Assembly (NCBI GenBank): GCA_964480425.1
Contig: CAYZPY010000128.1
Span: 1 to 7,273, forward strand
Reading direction: 5' to 3'
From: CAYYMD01 sp964480425
Lineage (GTDB): Bacteria; Planctomycetota; Phycisphaerae; SM23-33
DNA: 7,273 nt
Position numbers and translations under genes: made by a program. Shown one piece after another: positions 1 to 6,406 of the stretch (position 1 is the stretch's first letter; the number at the start of each line of letters is the position of its first letter). The notes under the pieces were generated by a model that worked only from the letters and a program-made list of their open reading frames with translations, was not told where the DNA came from and did not search any database.

Positions 1-1971
1 CCGTCCGAAGGCAAGAAGCCCCGGCGGCGCAGTCCTCGCCGGCGCGGCGGTCGAAGCGCCGCCAGCGGCGAGGGCATAAAGGAATGGCGCGATCGCGACC
101 TCCAGGAGCGTTCGCAGCGGCTGGCTGCCGCAACCGGCGGAACCCTGCGCCGTCGGCGCGCCTCGCTGTCGAAGAAGTCCACAGAGACCAGGCCGGCTGT
201 AAAGCCCGGAAAGGTCGAAATCGAAGAACCCATAACCGTCAAGAGTCTATCGGCCGCTACGGGCTTAAAAACCGCCGACATAATCAAGGACCTTATGAAA
301 CAGGGGGTGATGGCCACAATTAACAAGATCCTACCGCGCGACCTGGCCGAGTCCGTCGCCATGGACTTCGACGTGGAGCTGGTCATCAGGCGCGCAAAGA
401 CCGCCGAGGAGGAGCTCTTCGAGCAGTTCGAGTCGCGCAAGAAGGGCAAGGAGGTCCCACGTCCGGCGGCGGTGACGTTCCTGGGGCACGTGGACCACGG
501 AAAAACATCCCTGCTGGACCGCATCAGGCACACCAGCGTGGTATCCGGGGAGGCGGGCGGGATCACGCAGCACATCGGCGCTTATCGTTACGACGTTCAA
601 GGCAAGCGCGTAGTGTTCCTCGACACGCCCGGTCACGAGGCGTTCACCGAGATGCGCGCCCGCGGGGCCAACATCACCGACGTGGTGGTGCTCGTGGTCG
701 CCGCAGACGACGGCGTCATGCCGCAGACCGTCGAGGCGATCAACCACGCAAAGGCCGCCAAGGTCCCCGTCGTTGTCGCGGTCAACAAAATAGACCTGCC
801 CGGCGCTAACGTCGAGAGGGTGATGGGACAGTTGGCCGAGCACGACCTCCACCCGAGGCAGTGGGGCGGACAGGTCGAGGTCATCCAGACCAGCGCCGAG
901 ACCGGGCAGGGAATAGACGAACTCGTGGAGACTCTTTCGCTCGAGGCCGAAATACTCGAGCTCAAGGCCGAGAAAGACGCGCCCGCCAGCGGGTACATCG
1001 TCGAGGCCCGACAGGATCCCGGGCTCGGACCGCTGGCCACGCTGCTGGTCCGAAACGGCACGCTCAACGTTGGCGACATCGTGCTGGCAGGGCTGGGATA
1101 CGGGCGCGTGCGGCAGATGAGCGACGATCGCGGACGGGAGATAGAGCATGCCGAACCGGACACGCCCGTGGAAATAGCCGGGCTCGACGAGGTGCCCCAG
1201 GCAGGCGACAGGTTCATGGTGGTCGACGACCTGGACAAGGCGCGCCAGGTGGCCGAGGACCGCCGCCAGCACGCGCGCAGCCGGCAACTCGCCCAGTCCA
1301 GACCCGCAACGCTGGACGACCTGCTGGGCAGAATCCAGGCTGGCGAAAAAAACGAAGTCGAGATTATCGTCAAGGCCGACACACAAGGCTCCGTCGAGGC
1401 GGTATGCTCCTCGCTGGAGAAACTCCAAAGCGAGGAGGTTGGAGTGAACATTATACACTCGGCCGTGGGCGGCATAAGCACCGGGGACGTGACGCTGGCA
1501 GAAGCGTCCCAGGCGCTCATCATCGGCTTCAACGTAGCGCCCGACGCCGCCGCGCGAAGTCTTGCCGAGATGAAAGGCGTGGATATCCGACAGTACAACG
1601 TTATATACGAGGCGATAGACGACGTGCGACAGGTGGTTTCCAAGGGTCTGGCGCCGGAGATCCGACAGGAAAGCGTCGGCACCGCCGAAGTCAGACAGGT
1701 GTTCAGGATATCCAGGGTCGGCACCGTGGCCGGCTGTTACGTGACAGACGGACAGGCCGAAAGAAACGCCATCGTCAGGATCATCCGCGACGGAAAGGTC
1801 ATCGCCGACCAGCGCCGCCTGGAGAGTCTCAAGCGCTTCAAGAACGACGTTCGACAGGTGCGCAGCGGAATGGAATGCGGTGTGAAGATCGACGGATACG
1901 ACGACCTGAAGGAAGGCGACGTGCTGGAATTTTATCGCCGGGTGGAAGTGGCCCGCACGCTGTCGGAATAA
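1..1971 (+). CDS. infB: Translation initiation factor IF-2, 5'-truncated by window edge
   Basis: IF-2 is the GTPase that places fMet-tRNA on the 30S subunit and drives 50S joining in the cytoplasm. The frame is open from base 1, so the true start lies upstream; 656 residues are visible, against about 890 in E. coli. Residues 1-78 are a basic, low-complexity linker. Residues 80-130 form the IF2_N helical domain. The G domain follows, with G1 GHVDHGKT (nt 484-507), the GGITQHIGA switch segment, G3 DTPGH (nt 622-636), G4 NKID (nt 784-795) and a G5-like TSAETG. A beta-barrel domain begins near residue 329 (GYIVEARQDPGLG). The third domain begins near 451 (VEIIVKADTQGS). The C-terminal fMet-tRNA-binding domain covers about 561-656 and has the CGVKIDGYDDLKEGD stretch. 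All GTPase motifs are intact. It is the first visible gene of a co-oriented cluster; any promoter is outside the window. Confidence 0.97.
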   Translation, partial: PSEGKKPRRRSPRRRGGRSAASGEGIKEWRDRDLQERSQRLAAATGGTLRRRRASLSKKSTETRPAVKPGKVEIEEPITVKSLSAATGLKTADIIKDLMKQGVMATINKILPRDLAESVAMDFDVELVIRRAKTAEEELFEQFESRKKGKEVPRPAAVTFLGHVDHGKTSLLDRIRHTSVVSGEAGGITQHIGAYRYDVQGKRVVFLDTPGHEAFTEMRARGANITDVVVLVVAADDGVMPQTVEAINHAKAAKVPVVVAVNKIDLPGANVERVMGQLAEHDLHPRQWGGQVEVIQTSAETGQGIDELVETLSLEAEILELKAEKDAPASGYIVEARQDPGLGPLATLLVRNGTLNVGDIVLAGLGYGRVRQMSDDRGREIEHAEPDTPVEIAGLDEVPQAGDRFMVVDDLDKARQVAEDRRQHARSRQLAQSRPATLDDLLGRIQAGEKNEVEIIVKADTQGSVEAVCSSLEKLQSEEVGVNIIHSAVGGISTGDVTLAEASQALIIGFNVAPDAAARSLAEMKGVDIRQYNVIYEAIDDVRQVVSKGLAPEIRQESVGTAEVRQVFRISRVGTVAGCYVTDGQAERNAIVRIIRDGKVIADQRRLESLKRFKNDVRQVRSGMECGVKIDGYDDLKEGDVLEFYRRVEVARTLSE

Positions 1972-2000
1972 TGGAAATATGCGGTTGTCGGCATTGCCCA

Positions 2001-2004
2001 GAGG
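2001..2004 (+). promoter_or_regulatory. Ribosome binding site of the DUF503 gene
   Basis: GAGG lies 6 bases before the ATG at 2011. It supports that start over the earlier ATG at 1971, which overlaps the infB stop but opens a different frame without DUF503 similarity. Confidence 0.5.
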
Positions 2005-2010
2005 TTCAAA

Positions 2011-2298
2011 ATGCCAACTACGGTAGGACTTGTTCACCTGTGGCTGCGAGTCTCCCAGGCGGGCAGTCTCAAGGACAAGAGGCGGATTATAAAGAGCTTC
2101 AAGGACCGCCTGGCCGCCAGGCGCAATGTGTCCGTGGCGGAGGTCGACGGGCAAGACAGGCGGCAGTACGCCGTCCTCGCCGTCGCCCTGGTCGGCAGCG
2201 ACAAGAGGTATCTACAGGGCGTGATGCAGAAAATCGTGAACTCCGCCAAGAACCACAGGGACATGGTCCTGACCGATTACGAAATACAATGTTTGTAG
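2011..2298 (+). CDS. ylxP: DUF503 family protein (YlxP-like)
   Basis: This 95-residue protein matches the DUF503/YlxP family in length and pattern: an N-terminal beta strand (VGLVHLWLRV), then the hallmark SLKDKRRIIKSFKDRL helix, NVSVAEV, then a second strand and helix. The family has a small ferredoxin-like alpha/beta fold and no firmly established activity. Its constant place between infB and rbfA, as in Bacillus subtilis, suggests a role near ribosome assembly or initiation. The gene starts 39 bases after infB and is probably cotranscribed with it. Its final codons overlap a possible rbfA start at 2289 by 10 bases. There is no signal peptide or membrane segment. The family call is secure; the molecular function is unknown. 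Confidence 0.9.
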   Translation: MPTTVGLVHLWLRVSQAGSLKDKRRIIKSFKDRLAARRNVSVAEVDGQDRRQYAVLAVALVGSDKRYLQGVMQKIVNSAKNHRDMVLTDYEIQCL

Positions 2299-2321
2299 CC
2301 GATCGGACGGATTTGTCGAAA

Positions 2322-2741
2322 ATGAAAATGTCAAGGCGCACAAAGCGAATTAGCAATTCCATCAAGTATATTATCGCCCAGACGATTCTTACCAAGCTGT
2401 CCGACCCGCGGGTTGATTCTGCCAGGACCTCGGTTACGCAGGTGGAGGTGCCCGAGGACCTGCTGTCGGCAAGGGTGTCGGTTTCGGTTATCGGCACCGA
2501 AAGCCAGCAGCGCCGTACCGTCGAGGCGCTACAGAACGCCTCGGGATTCATGCAGGATATTATCTCGTCCCGCCTGCGGCTGCGGCATACGCCCGTGTTG
2601 AACTTTGTGGTCGATAAGCGACTGAAGAACGCTATGGATACGATGGAACTTATTGACAAGGCGATGGAAGAAATCCGCGACAGGGAGTCCTCGGACCGGC
2701 TCGGTAGGCCACCCCGTGACAACCGGCAAGACGGAGAATAA
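2322..2741 (+). CDS. rbfA: Ribosome-binding factor A (RbfA)
   Basis: RbfA is a KH-fold protein that binds the 30S subunit during late 16S rRNA maturation and is needed at low temperature in E. coli. The 139-residue product begins MKMSRRTKRI, matching the usual basic RbfA N-terminus. It contains the family signature LSDPRVDSARTSVTQVEVP (residues about 26-44), the central ASGFMQ segment, SRLRLRHTPVLNFVVDK and a short polar tail. E. coli RbfA has 133 residues. Three starts are possible: 2289 (adds MFVADRTDLSK and overlaps the DUF503 stop by 10 bases), 2322 and 2328. I chose 2322 for length and the family N-terminus. The weak GGACGG at 2305-2310 is the only SD-like sequence, so the overlapping start at 2289 with translational coupling remains possible. 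It belongs with infB and ylxP in one cluster. Confidence 0.93.
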   Translation: MKMSRRTKRISNSIKYIIAQTILTKLSDPRVDSARTSVTQVEVPEDLLSARVSVSVIGTESQQRRTVEALQNASGFMQDIISSRLRLRHTPVLNFVVDKRLKNAMDTMELIDKAMEEIRDRESSDRLGRPPRDNRQDGE

Positions 2742-2758
2742 ATCCCCGATACTGTGAA

Positions 2759-3670
2759 ATGAAAAACGCGCGAAATTACGAAAAAGCGGTCAGGAAACTT
2801 CTATCCGGCGTCAAGAAGTCTTCCCCTTCGCGGGATGGCGGCGATTCGGCCGACCCGCTCGAAACGCTCATCACCGCGGTCTTCGAGGAAAACACCACCG
2901 CCAAGCGAGCCGGCCGAGCCCTGAACGCCATAAACAGGGAATACGTGGACTTCAACGAGTTGCGCGTAGCCCAGCCCAAGGAAATCGTCGAGTGCATCGG
3001 CAAGGATTACCCGGACGCGCGTTCCAAGGCCGGACGACTCAGGGGTGCCCTGAACGGAATTTACTACCGCGCCGACAGTCTCTCAACGAAGTACATGGAG
3101 GAGATGGCCAAGCGCGACCTCCGCCAGCACCTGCTGGAGATAGGGCTCAGTCCTTACGCCGCCGCGTGCGTCACGCTGCTCTGCTTCGGCGGGCACGCCG
3201 TGGCGGTGGACCAGCGTCTGCTGGCGCATCTCAAGGCCGACGGGTACGTCCACCCGGAATGCGACGCCGAAGACGCACAGAAGTTTCTCGAGCGCGTAAT
3301 TCCCCTCAAGGACGCAGTCGCCGCCCACAGTTTCTTCCGAAAGTACGCCCAGAAAAAACCAAAACCTTTGCCCAAAAAGCCCCCCAAGAAAAAAGCCGCA
3401 CGGAAAAAGACCAAAAAGAAAAAGTCCGCCGGGAAAACGAAAAAGAAAACGAAAAAGAAGTCTAAAAAGAAGCCTAAAAAGAAGCCCAAAAAGAAAGCCG
3501 AAACCAAAACCAGCGCCAAAAAGCCCATAAAGACCGGCAAAACCCCAAAAACCAAAAAGACCAAAAGGGCGAAGAAAACTGTTAAGAAAAAGCCCGCCTC
3601 CCGTCGCAAAATACAAAAAAAATCCGCGAAAACCAAAAAGGCAAAAAAATCACGCAAGCCGAAGCGATAG
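2759..3670 (+). CDS. Endonuclease III-fold (HhH-GPD-like) protein with histone-like lysine-rich tail
   Basis: Residues about 31-196 follow the endonuclease III fold: DPLETLITAVFEENT resembles the N-terminal helix of that family. LLEIGLSPYAAACVTLLCFGG-HAVAVD (125-151) aligns without gaps to its helix-hairpin-helix and catalytic Asp loop. The Asp is kept (D151). The Schiff-base lysine (K120 of E. coli Nth) is replaced by Y133. The four C-terminal cysteines that bind the [4Fe-4S] cluster are missing. Instead, residues 199-303 form a low-complexity tail with about 54 lysines in 105 residues and one acidic residue, like H1-type or AlgP-like DNA-binding tails. The likely role is non-specific nucleic-acid binding, perhaps a monofunctional glycosylase or a structural protein; this is inference. 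It starts 17 bases after rbfA and has no good SD (GGAG at 2733 is 22 bases away), so it may depend on readthrough from the cluster. The fold call is fairly sure; activity is unknown. Confidence 0.8.
   Translation: MKNARNYEKAVRKLLSGVKKSSPSRDGGDSADPLETLITAVFEENTTAKRAGRALNAINREYVDFNELRVAQPKEIVECIGKDYPDARSKAGRLRGALNGIYYRADSLSTKYMEEMAKRDLRQHLLEIGLSPYAAACVTLLCFGGHAVAVDQRLLAHLKADGYVHPECDAEDAQKFLERVIPLKDAVAAHSFFRKYAQKKPKPLPKKPPKKKAARKKTKKKKSAGKTKKKTKKKSKKKPKKKPKKKAETKTSAKKPIKTGKTPKTKKTKRAKKTVKKKPASRRKIQKKSAKTKKAKKSRKPKR
3353..3670 (+). repeat. A/purine-rich low-complexity tract encoding the lysine tail
   Basis: The last 318 bases of the HhH gene are a degenerate array of AAA/AAG codons broken by Pro, Thr, Ser and Ala codons, with blocks such as AAAAAGAAG recurring and a run of eight A at 3615-3622. 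Base composition changes sharply from the GC-rich sequence before it. The tract stays in frame up to the TAG at 3668-3670. Such tracts are prone to length change between strains; that point is inference. Confidence 0.75.
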
Positions 3671-3698
3671 ACCGGGTTTACCATATCGGCACGTCGAC

Positions 3699-3711
3699 CC
3701 GCCCGCGGCGG
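3699..3711. terminator. Short GC hairpin after the HhH gene
   Basis: CCGCC (3699-3703) and GGCGG (3707-3711) form a 5-bp stem with a 3-base loop, 28 bases after the HhH stop. A flanking GTTTA (3676-3680) and TAAAC (3713-3717) could close an outer stem. Only a weak CTTT follows, so intrinsic termination of the plus-strand cluster is possible but not shown. Confidence 0.25.
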
Positions 3712-3783
3712 ATAAACTTTCCAACGCCGCCGTGCCGTTGCACAAGCGAAAGTAAATCCGCAAAGGTAGAGCGTGCAGGTTTG

Positions 3784-3809
3784 CCCGCGAGGGAGGTTCC
3801 CCACGCGGG
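3784..3809. terminator. Compound hairpin between convergent genes
   Basis: CCCGCG (3784-3789) pairs with CGCGGG (3804-3809), and inside it GGGA (3791-3794) pairs with TCCC (3798-3801) around a GGT loop. The total is 10 bp with a small 1x2 internal loop. It lies between the ends of two converging genes, 37 bases past the glycosidase stop on the minus strand, and could serve both directions. Neither side has a U-tract, so it would not be a canonical intrinsic terminator. Confidence 0.4.
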
Positions 3810-3845
3810 AGAACCGGGCGTACCGGCGCGCCCTTCCCGTATACG

Positions 3846-5471
3846 CTATTTCCCCATCCGGTATTTATACATTTCCCGTCCTATTTGGCGAGCGGCCTGG
3901 ATTATCTTCGGATACGGCGTGTCGGCGATGTCGAGGAAACCTATCTGGTAGTTCTCCCCGTCCAGGGGCCGACCGGTCGTCGCCTGGTCTTTGTACTTGA
4001 ACCAGTGGCAGCCGATGAGGTTCGGATGCTCCAGCACGCTGCGGACGTAATTTTTATACGCCTCGGCGCGGGCGTTCTGGTTTTCAGCGGCCCGCAGGCC
4101 TGTGTGGAACAATCCCCTGTCCAGCGCGCCAAAGTGGAACTCGCCGATGATAATCGGCACGTCCGCATCGGCGGGGAATTTGAAATTGCTGACGTCCTTG
4201 CGATACCGGTTGAAGCTGACCACGTCGCAGTATTGTGCGGCGGCGGCGGCGACGGGATTCACCCACGCAAAGCGACAGCCGAGGTACAGTTTTTTCGGCG
4301 AGGTCTTTCTAAGCGCGTCGCGGCAGGTCTTGAAGTATCGCTCGGCGATTTTGCGTGTGAAGTCGACGAGGTCGGCGCGGGACGCTTTGGACTTTGGCGG
4401 TCCCTTGCGGCTTTTTAGCATTGCCGACCACGATTCGTATTCGGCGCCCCAGGCGGCGTTGAGCTTGGCGACCTGGCCGTATTTGTCCCGCAGTGTTTTT
4501 ATGAATACCGCCTTGGACGGCTGGTCCGCCGGCGATTTCAGCGCCGCCGCGGCCAGAAACTCCTCGTCGCCCCAGGAAAATTCATTGTCCACGAAGTATC
4601 CGATGCACCACGGATCGCGCGCGGACTCCCCGGCCGCCGATGCCGCCGCCTTGTACGCCTTGGCGACGAACTGCTTGTCAAATACGTCGGGAAACTTCTT
4701 CCAGTATCCTTCGCTTCCCTCGATTCGCATGCACGCGCCGGTCGAGACGGTCACCACGTACGGCGTCTTGCGCATACGGTAGATGTACTGGTTGGACCAG
4801 TTGCCGATGGTGTTTAAGCCCCAACTCCTCAGGCGCACGTGCGCCAGCGCCGCAGACTTGTCGCGACACTCCCTGCCGAACTTCCGCAGCAGATTGGCAG
4901 AGCCGAAATCGTAACACAGCGGATGCCCGCCCGCGTACGGGCCGCGACGCACGTATCCGCTGTGCGAATAAAATCCGCCGAACGGTCCGTCCCGCGGCGG
5001 CAGATGTTCGAACCATTTCTTTCGTCCCTCGATTATGGTGTGCACGTTAAACCTCACGCAGTCGATTCCGTGGGAGAAGAACAGACGCCCGGACGGGTCG
5101 ACCAACCACCACTTGCCCTCGTATTTTTTGGTGTAGAAATGCCCTGTGGCCTTGAGTTTTGGTCCGTTTTCCCACCCGCCGAAGCGGTTGAGATTCGCCG
5201 CTCCGGGATGGTTCGAGAGGTCCTTTTTCTCGGCCTTGAGGCGATCGGCGAAATCGCTTCCGGAATGAATCTTCCCGGGCCAGTCGTCGTGGATGTATTG
5301 CCCGTAGCGGTCTATGAAGGGATAAAAATCTTTTTTCTTCACGTCCTCCTCCGCCGGTCCGCCCCGCATGCCGGACAGCGGCTTGCCCTTCATCTTCCCC
5401 CCGCCCGACGCCGCGGTTGCAGCAAGCAGAATCGCCGCAAGGCACAACGTCGTTATCGCTTTTGGTTTCAT
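3846..5471 (-). CDS. Secreted glycoside hydrolase, clan GH-A, GH50 agarase-like
   Basis: The 541-residue protein starts with a Sec-type signal peptide: basic MKPK, a hydrophobic stretch to about residue 20 and small residues ATAAS at the likely cleavage site. There is no lipobox. KWWLVDPSGRLFFSHGID (120-137) is the entry motif seen in GH50 agarase-like and related beta-galactosidase-like enzymes. GYFVDNEFSWG (291-301) carries the probable acid/base Glu297 of an Asn-Glu pair. IIGEFHFGALDRG (441-453) carries the probable nucleophile Glu444. SFNRY (419-423) sits in the strand before it, as expected for a TIM barrel. GH50 enzymes cut beta-1,4 bonds of agarose; the actual substrate here is not known and could be another beta-galactan. 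It is shorter than typical GH50 agarases because the N-terminal accessory region is small. It follows the SDR gene by one base, so the two are probably cotranscribed and translationally coupled. Confidence 0.8.
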   Translation of the reverse strand: MKPKAITTLCLAAILLAATAASGGGKMKGKPLSGMRGGPAEEDVKKKDFYPFIDRYGQYIHDDWPGKIHSGSDFADRLKAEKKDLSNHPGAANLNRFGGWENGPKLKATGHFYTKKYEGKWWLVDPSGRLFFSHGIDCVRFNVHTIIEGRKKWFEHLPPRDGPFGGFYSHSGYVRRGPYAGGHPLCYDFGSANLLRKFGRECRDKSAALAHVRLRSWGLNTIGNWSNQYIYRMRKTPYVVTVSTGACMRIEGSEGYWKKFPDVFDKQFVAKAYKAAASAAGESARDPWCIGYFVDNEFSWGDEEFLAAAALKSPADQPSKAVFIKTLRDKYGQVAKLNAAWGAEYESWSAMLKSRKGPPKSKASRADLVDFTRKIAERYFKTCRDALRKTSPKKLYLGCRFAWVNPVAAAAAQYCDVVSFNRYRKDVSNFKFPADADVPIIIGEFHFGALDRGLFHTGLRAAENQNARAEAYKNYVRSVLEHPNLIGCHWFKYKDQATTGRPLDGENYQIGFLDIADTPYPKIIQAARQIGREMYKYRMGK

Positions 5472-5472
5472 G

Positions 5473-6294
5473 TCATACTCCTGAGAACGCGTTGAATCCC
5501 CCGTCCACGGGCACCACAGCGCCGGTGATGAACGCCGCGGCGTCCGAAATCAGCCACGCCACCGTCCCGGCCAGTTCCTCCGGTTTGCCCAGTCGGCCAA
5601 GCGGCGTGTGGTCCACGATCGTCCGCCCCCGCGGCATCAACTCGCCGGTCTTTTCTTCGGTCAGCAGGAAACGGTTCTGCTCGGTGAGGAAAAATCCCGG
5701 CGCCACGGCGTTTACGCGGATATTCGGCGAGTGTCCCCGGGCCAGGTATACAGCCAGCCACTGCGTGAAGTTGCTGACCGCCGCCTTGGCTGCCGAGTAC
5801 GCGGCGATGTTCGTCAGCGGGCGGAACGCGTTCATGCTTGAGATGTTGATTATCGTGCCATCGCCGCGTTCGGCCATGGAACGCCCGAAAACCTGCGCCG
5901 CCAGTATCGTACCCATGCAGTTCAACTCGAACACCCACCTCATGGCGTCGGTGGGCAGGTCGAAAAATTTCTTCGTCGGCGCGCAGGTCGCCTCGGGCTT
6001 GTTGCCGCCTGCCCCGTTTATAAGGACGTCTATGTGCCCGAATTCCTCCCGGCAGCGATCGGCGGCGGCGGCGATGGATTCCTTTTCCAGCACGTTGCAA
6101 TGGACGGCGACGGCCTGGCCGCCAGAGGAGTTTATTTCCTCGGCGAGTTCGCCGCCGGCCTCGTCACGCACGTCGAGTATCGCCACCTTCGCGCCCAACT
6201 CGCACAGGCCCCTGGATATCGCCCCGCACAACACGCCCGCCCCGCCGGTTATCGCCACTCGCCTGCCTTTTATGTCGAATAAGTCGTCGCCCAT
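5473..6294 (-). CDS. SDR oxidoreductase, probable D-mannonate oxidoreductase (fructuronate reductase)
   Basis: This 273-residue protein is a classical short-chain dehydrogenase. It has the NAD(P)-binding TGGAGVLCG (16-24), an acidic residue after the second strand (D41, favouring NAD), NGAGG (93-97), catalytic S153, Y166 and K170 in YSAAK, and the C-terminal TGAVVPVDGGF. Several segments match the SDR-type D-mannonate oxidoreductase subgroup rather than generic SDRs: NISSMNAFRPLT, NFTQWLAVYLA, APGFFLTEQNRFLL, HTPLGRLGKPEEL and the ending FNAFSGV. That enzyme interconverts D-fructuronate and D-mannonate in glucuronate breakdown. The start at 6294 has an AGGA 7 bases upstream. No mannonate dehydratase, isomerase or transporter is visible nearby. 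The glycosidase directly downstream suggests use of an oligosaccharide containing uronate or a related sugar. The SDR assignment is certain; the substrate is likely but inferred. Confidence 0.88.
   Translation of the reverse strand: MGDDLFDIKGRRVAITGGAGVLCGAISRGLCELGAKVAILDVRDEAGGELAEEINSSGGQAVAVHCNVLEKESIAAAADRCREEFGHIDVLINGAGGNKPEATCAPTKKFFDLPTDAMRWVFELNCMGTILAAQVFGRSMAERGDGTIINISSMNAFRPLTNIAAYSAAKAAVSNFTQWLAVYLARGHSPNIRVNAVAPGFFLTEQNRFLLTEEKTGELMPRGRTIVDHTPLGRLGKPEELAGTVAWLISDAAAFITGAVVPVDGGFNAFSGV
5478..5482 (-). promoter_or_regulatory. Ribosome binding site of the glycosidase gene
   Basis: On the minus strand AGGAG lies 6 bases before the ATG at 5471-5469, inside the last codons of the upstream SDR gene. 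It fixes the glycosidase start and supports coupling of the two genes. Confidence 0.7.
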
Positions 6295-6301
6295 GTTCGC
6301 A

Positions 6302-6305
6302 TCCT
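6302..6305 (-). promoter_or_regulatory. Ribosome binding site of the SDR gene
   Basis: The minus strand reads AAGGAAAGGAT, and its AGGA at 6305-6302 is 7 bases before the ATG at 6294. This supports the chosen start. Confidence 0.6.
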
Positions 6306-6325
6306 TTCCTTACGCACCGAATCGT

Positions 6326-6331
6326 ACTATA
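6326..6331 (-). promoter_or_regulatory. Possible -10 element for the SDR-glycosidase operon
   Basis: TATAGT on the minus strand (5 of 6 matches to TATAAT) lies 31 bases before the SDR start. Transcription from it would begin near 6319 and give a short leader containing the AGGA site. No convincing -35 hexamer is seen at 16-18 bases; GGACTT at 6353-6348 is a poor match. Read as a weak or activator-dependent promoter. Confidence 0.35.
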
Positions 6332-6394
6332 CATCCGCATCCCGGTAAAGTCCGGCCGAGGCGATACGTTGCTGTACGTGCGAGGTGATATGGT

Positions 6395-6400
6395 TATAAT
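6395..6400 (+). promoter_or_regulatory. Consensus -10 element immediately before larB
   Basis: A perfect TATAAT ends 6 bases before the larB ATG at 6407, so transcription should start at or within a base or two of the A of the start codon. There is no good -35: CTGTAC at 17 bases and TTGCTG at 20 bases are both poor, and the extended TG is one base out of place. The expected product is a leaderless mRNA. Confidence 0.55.
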
Positions 6401-6406
6401 GACCCC

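Noticed and set aside
84..323. 79-residue frame at the left edge, plus strand
   Set aside because: It overlaps the IF-2 linker and IF2_N domain in another frame; the in-frame IF-2 reading is clearly genuine.
331..2154. 607-residue open frame on the minus strand opposite infB
   Set aside because: It mirrors infB codons, has no recognisable domain, and long antisense frames are common opposite GC-rich genes.
861..2321. Frame 3 stays open from 861 into rbfA, with an ATG at 1971 overlapping the infB stop, suggesting a long N-terminal extension of RbfA
   Set aside because: The extension is Arg/Gly-rich shadow sequence of infB and DUF503, with no family similarity. RbfA proteins are about 120-150 residues long.
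3615..3622. Run of eight A as a programmed frameshift site
   Set aside because: The zero frame continues sensibly as lysine-rich sequence to the stop, and no stimulatory structure or extended alternative product is evident.
3154..3804. 216-residue Phe/Leu-rich minus-strand frame that looks like a membrane protein
   Set aside because: The hydrophobic runs are the complement of the lysine codons in the tail; it has no independent support.
3885..5495. Several plus-strand frames opposite the glycosidase gene
   Set aside because: They are shadows of a gene with signal peptide, catalytic motifs and SD on the minus strand.
5417..6388. 323-residue plus-strand frame opposite the SDR gene
   Set aside because: It is Ser/Pro/Ala-rich with no domain, and the minus-strand SDR has a full set of family motifs.
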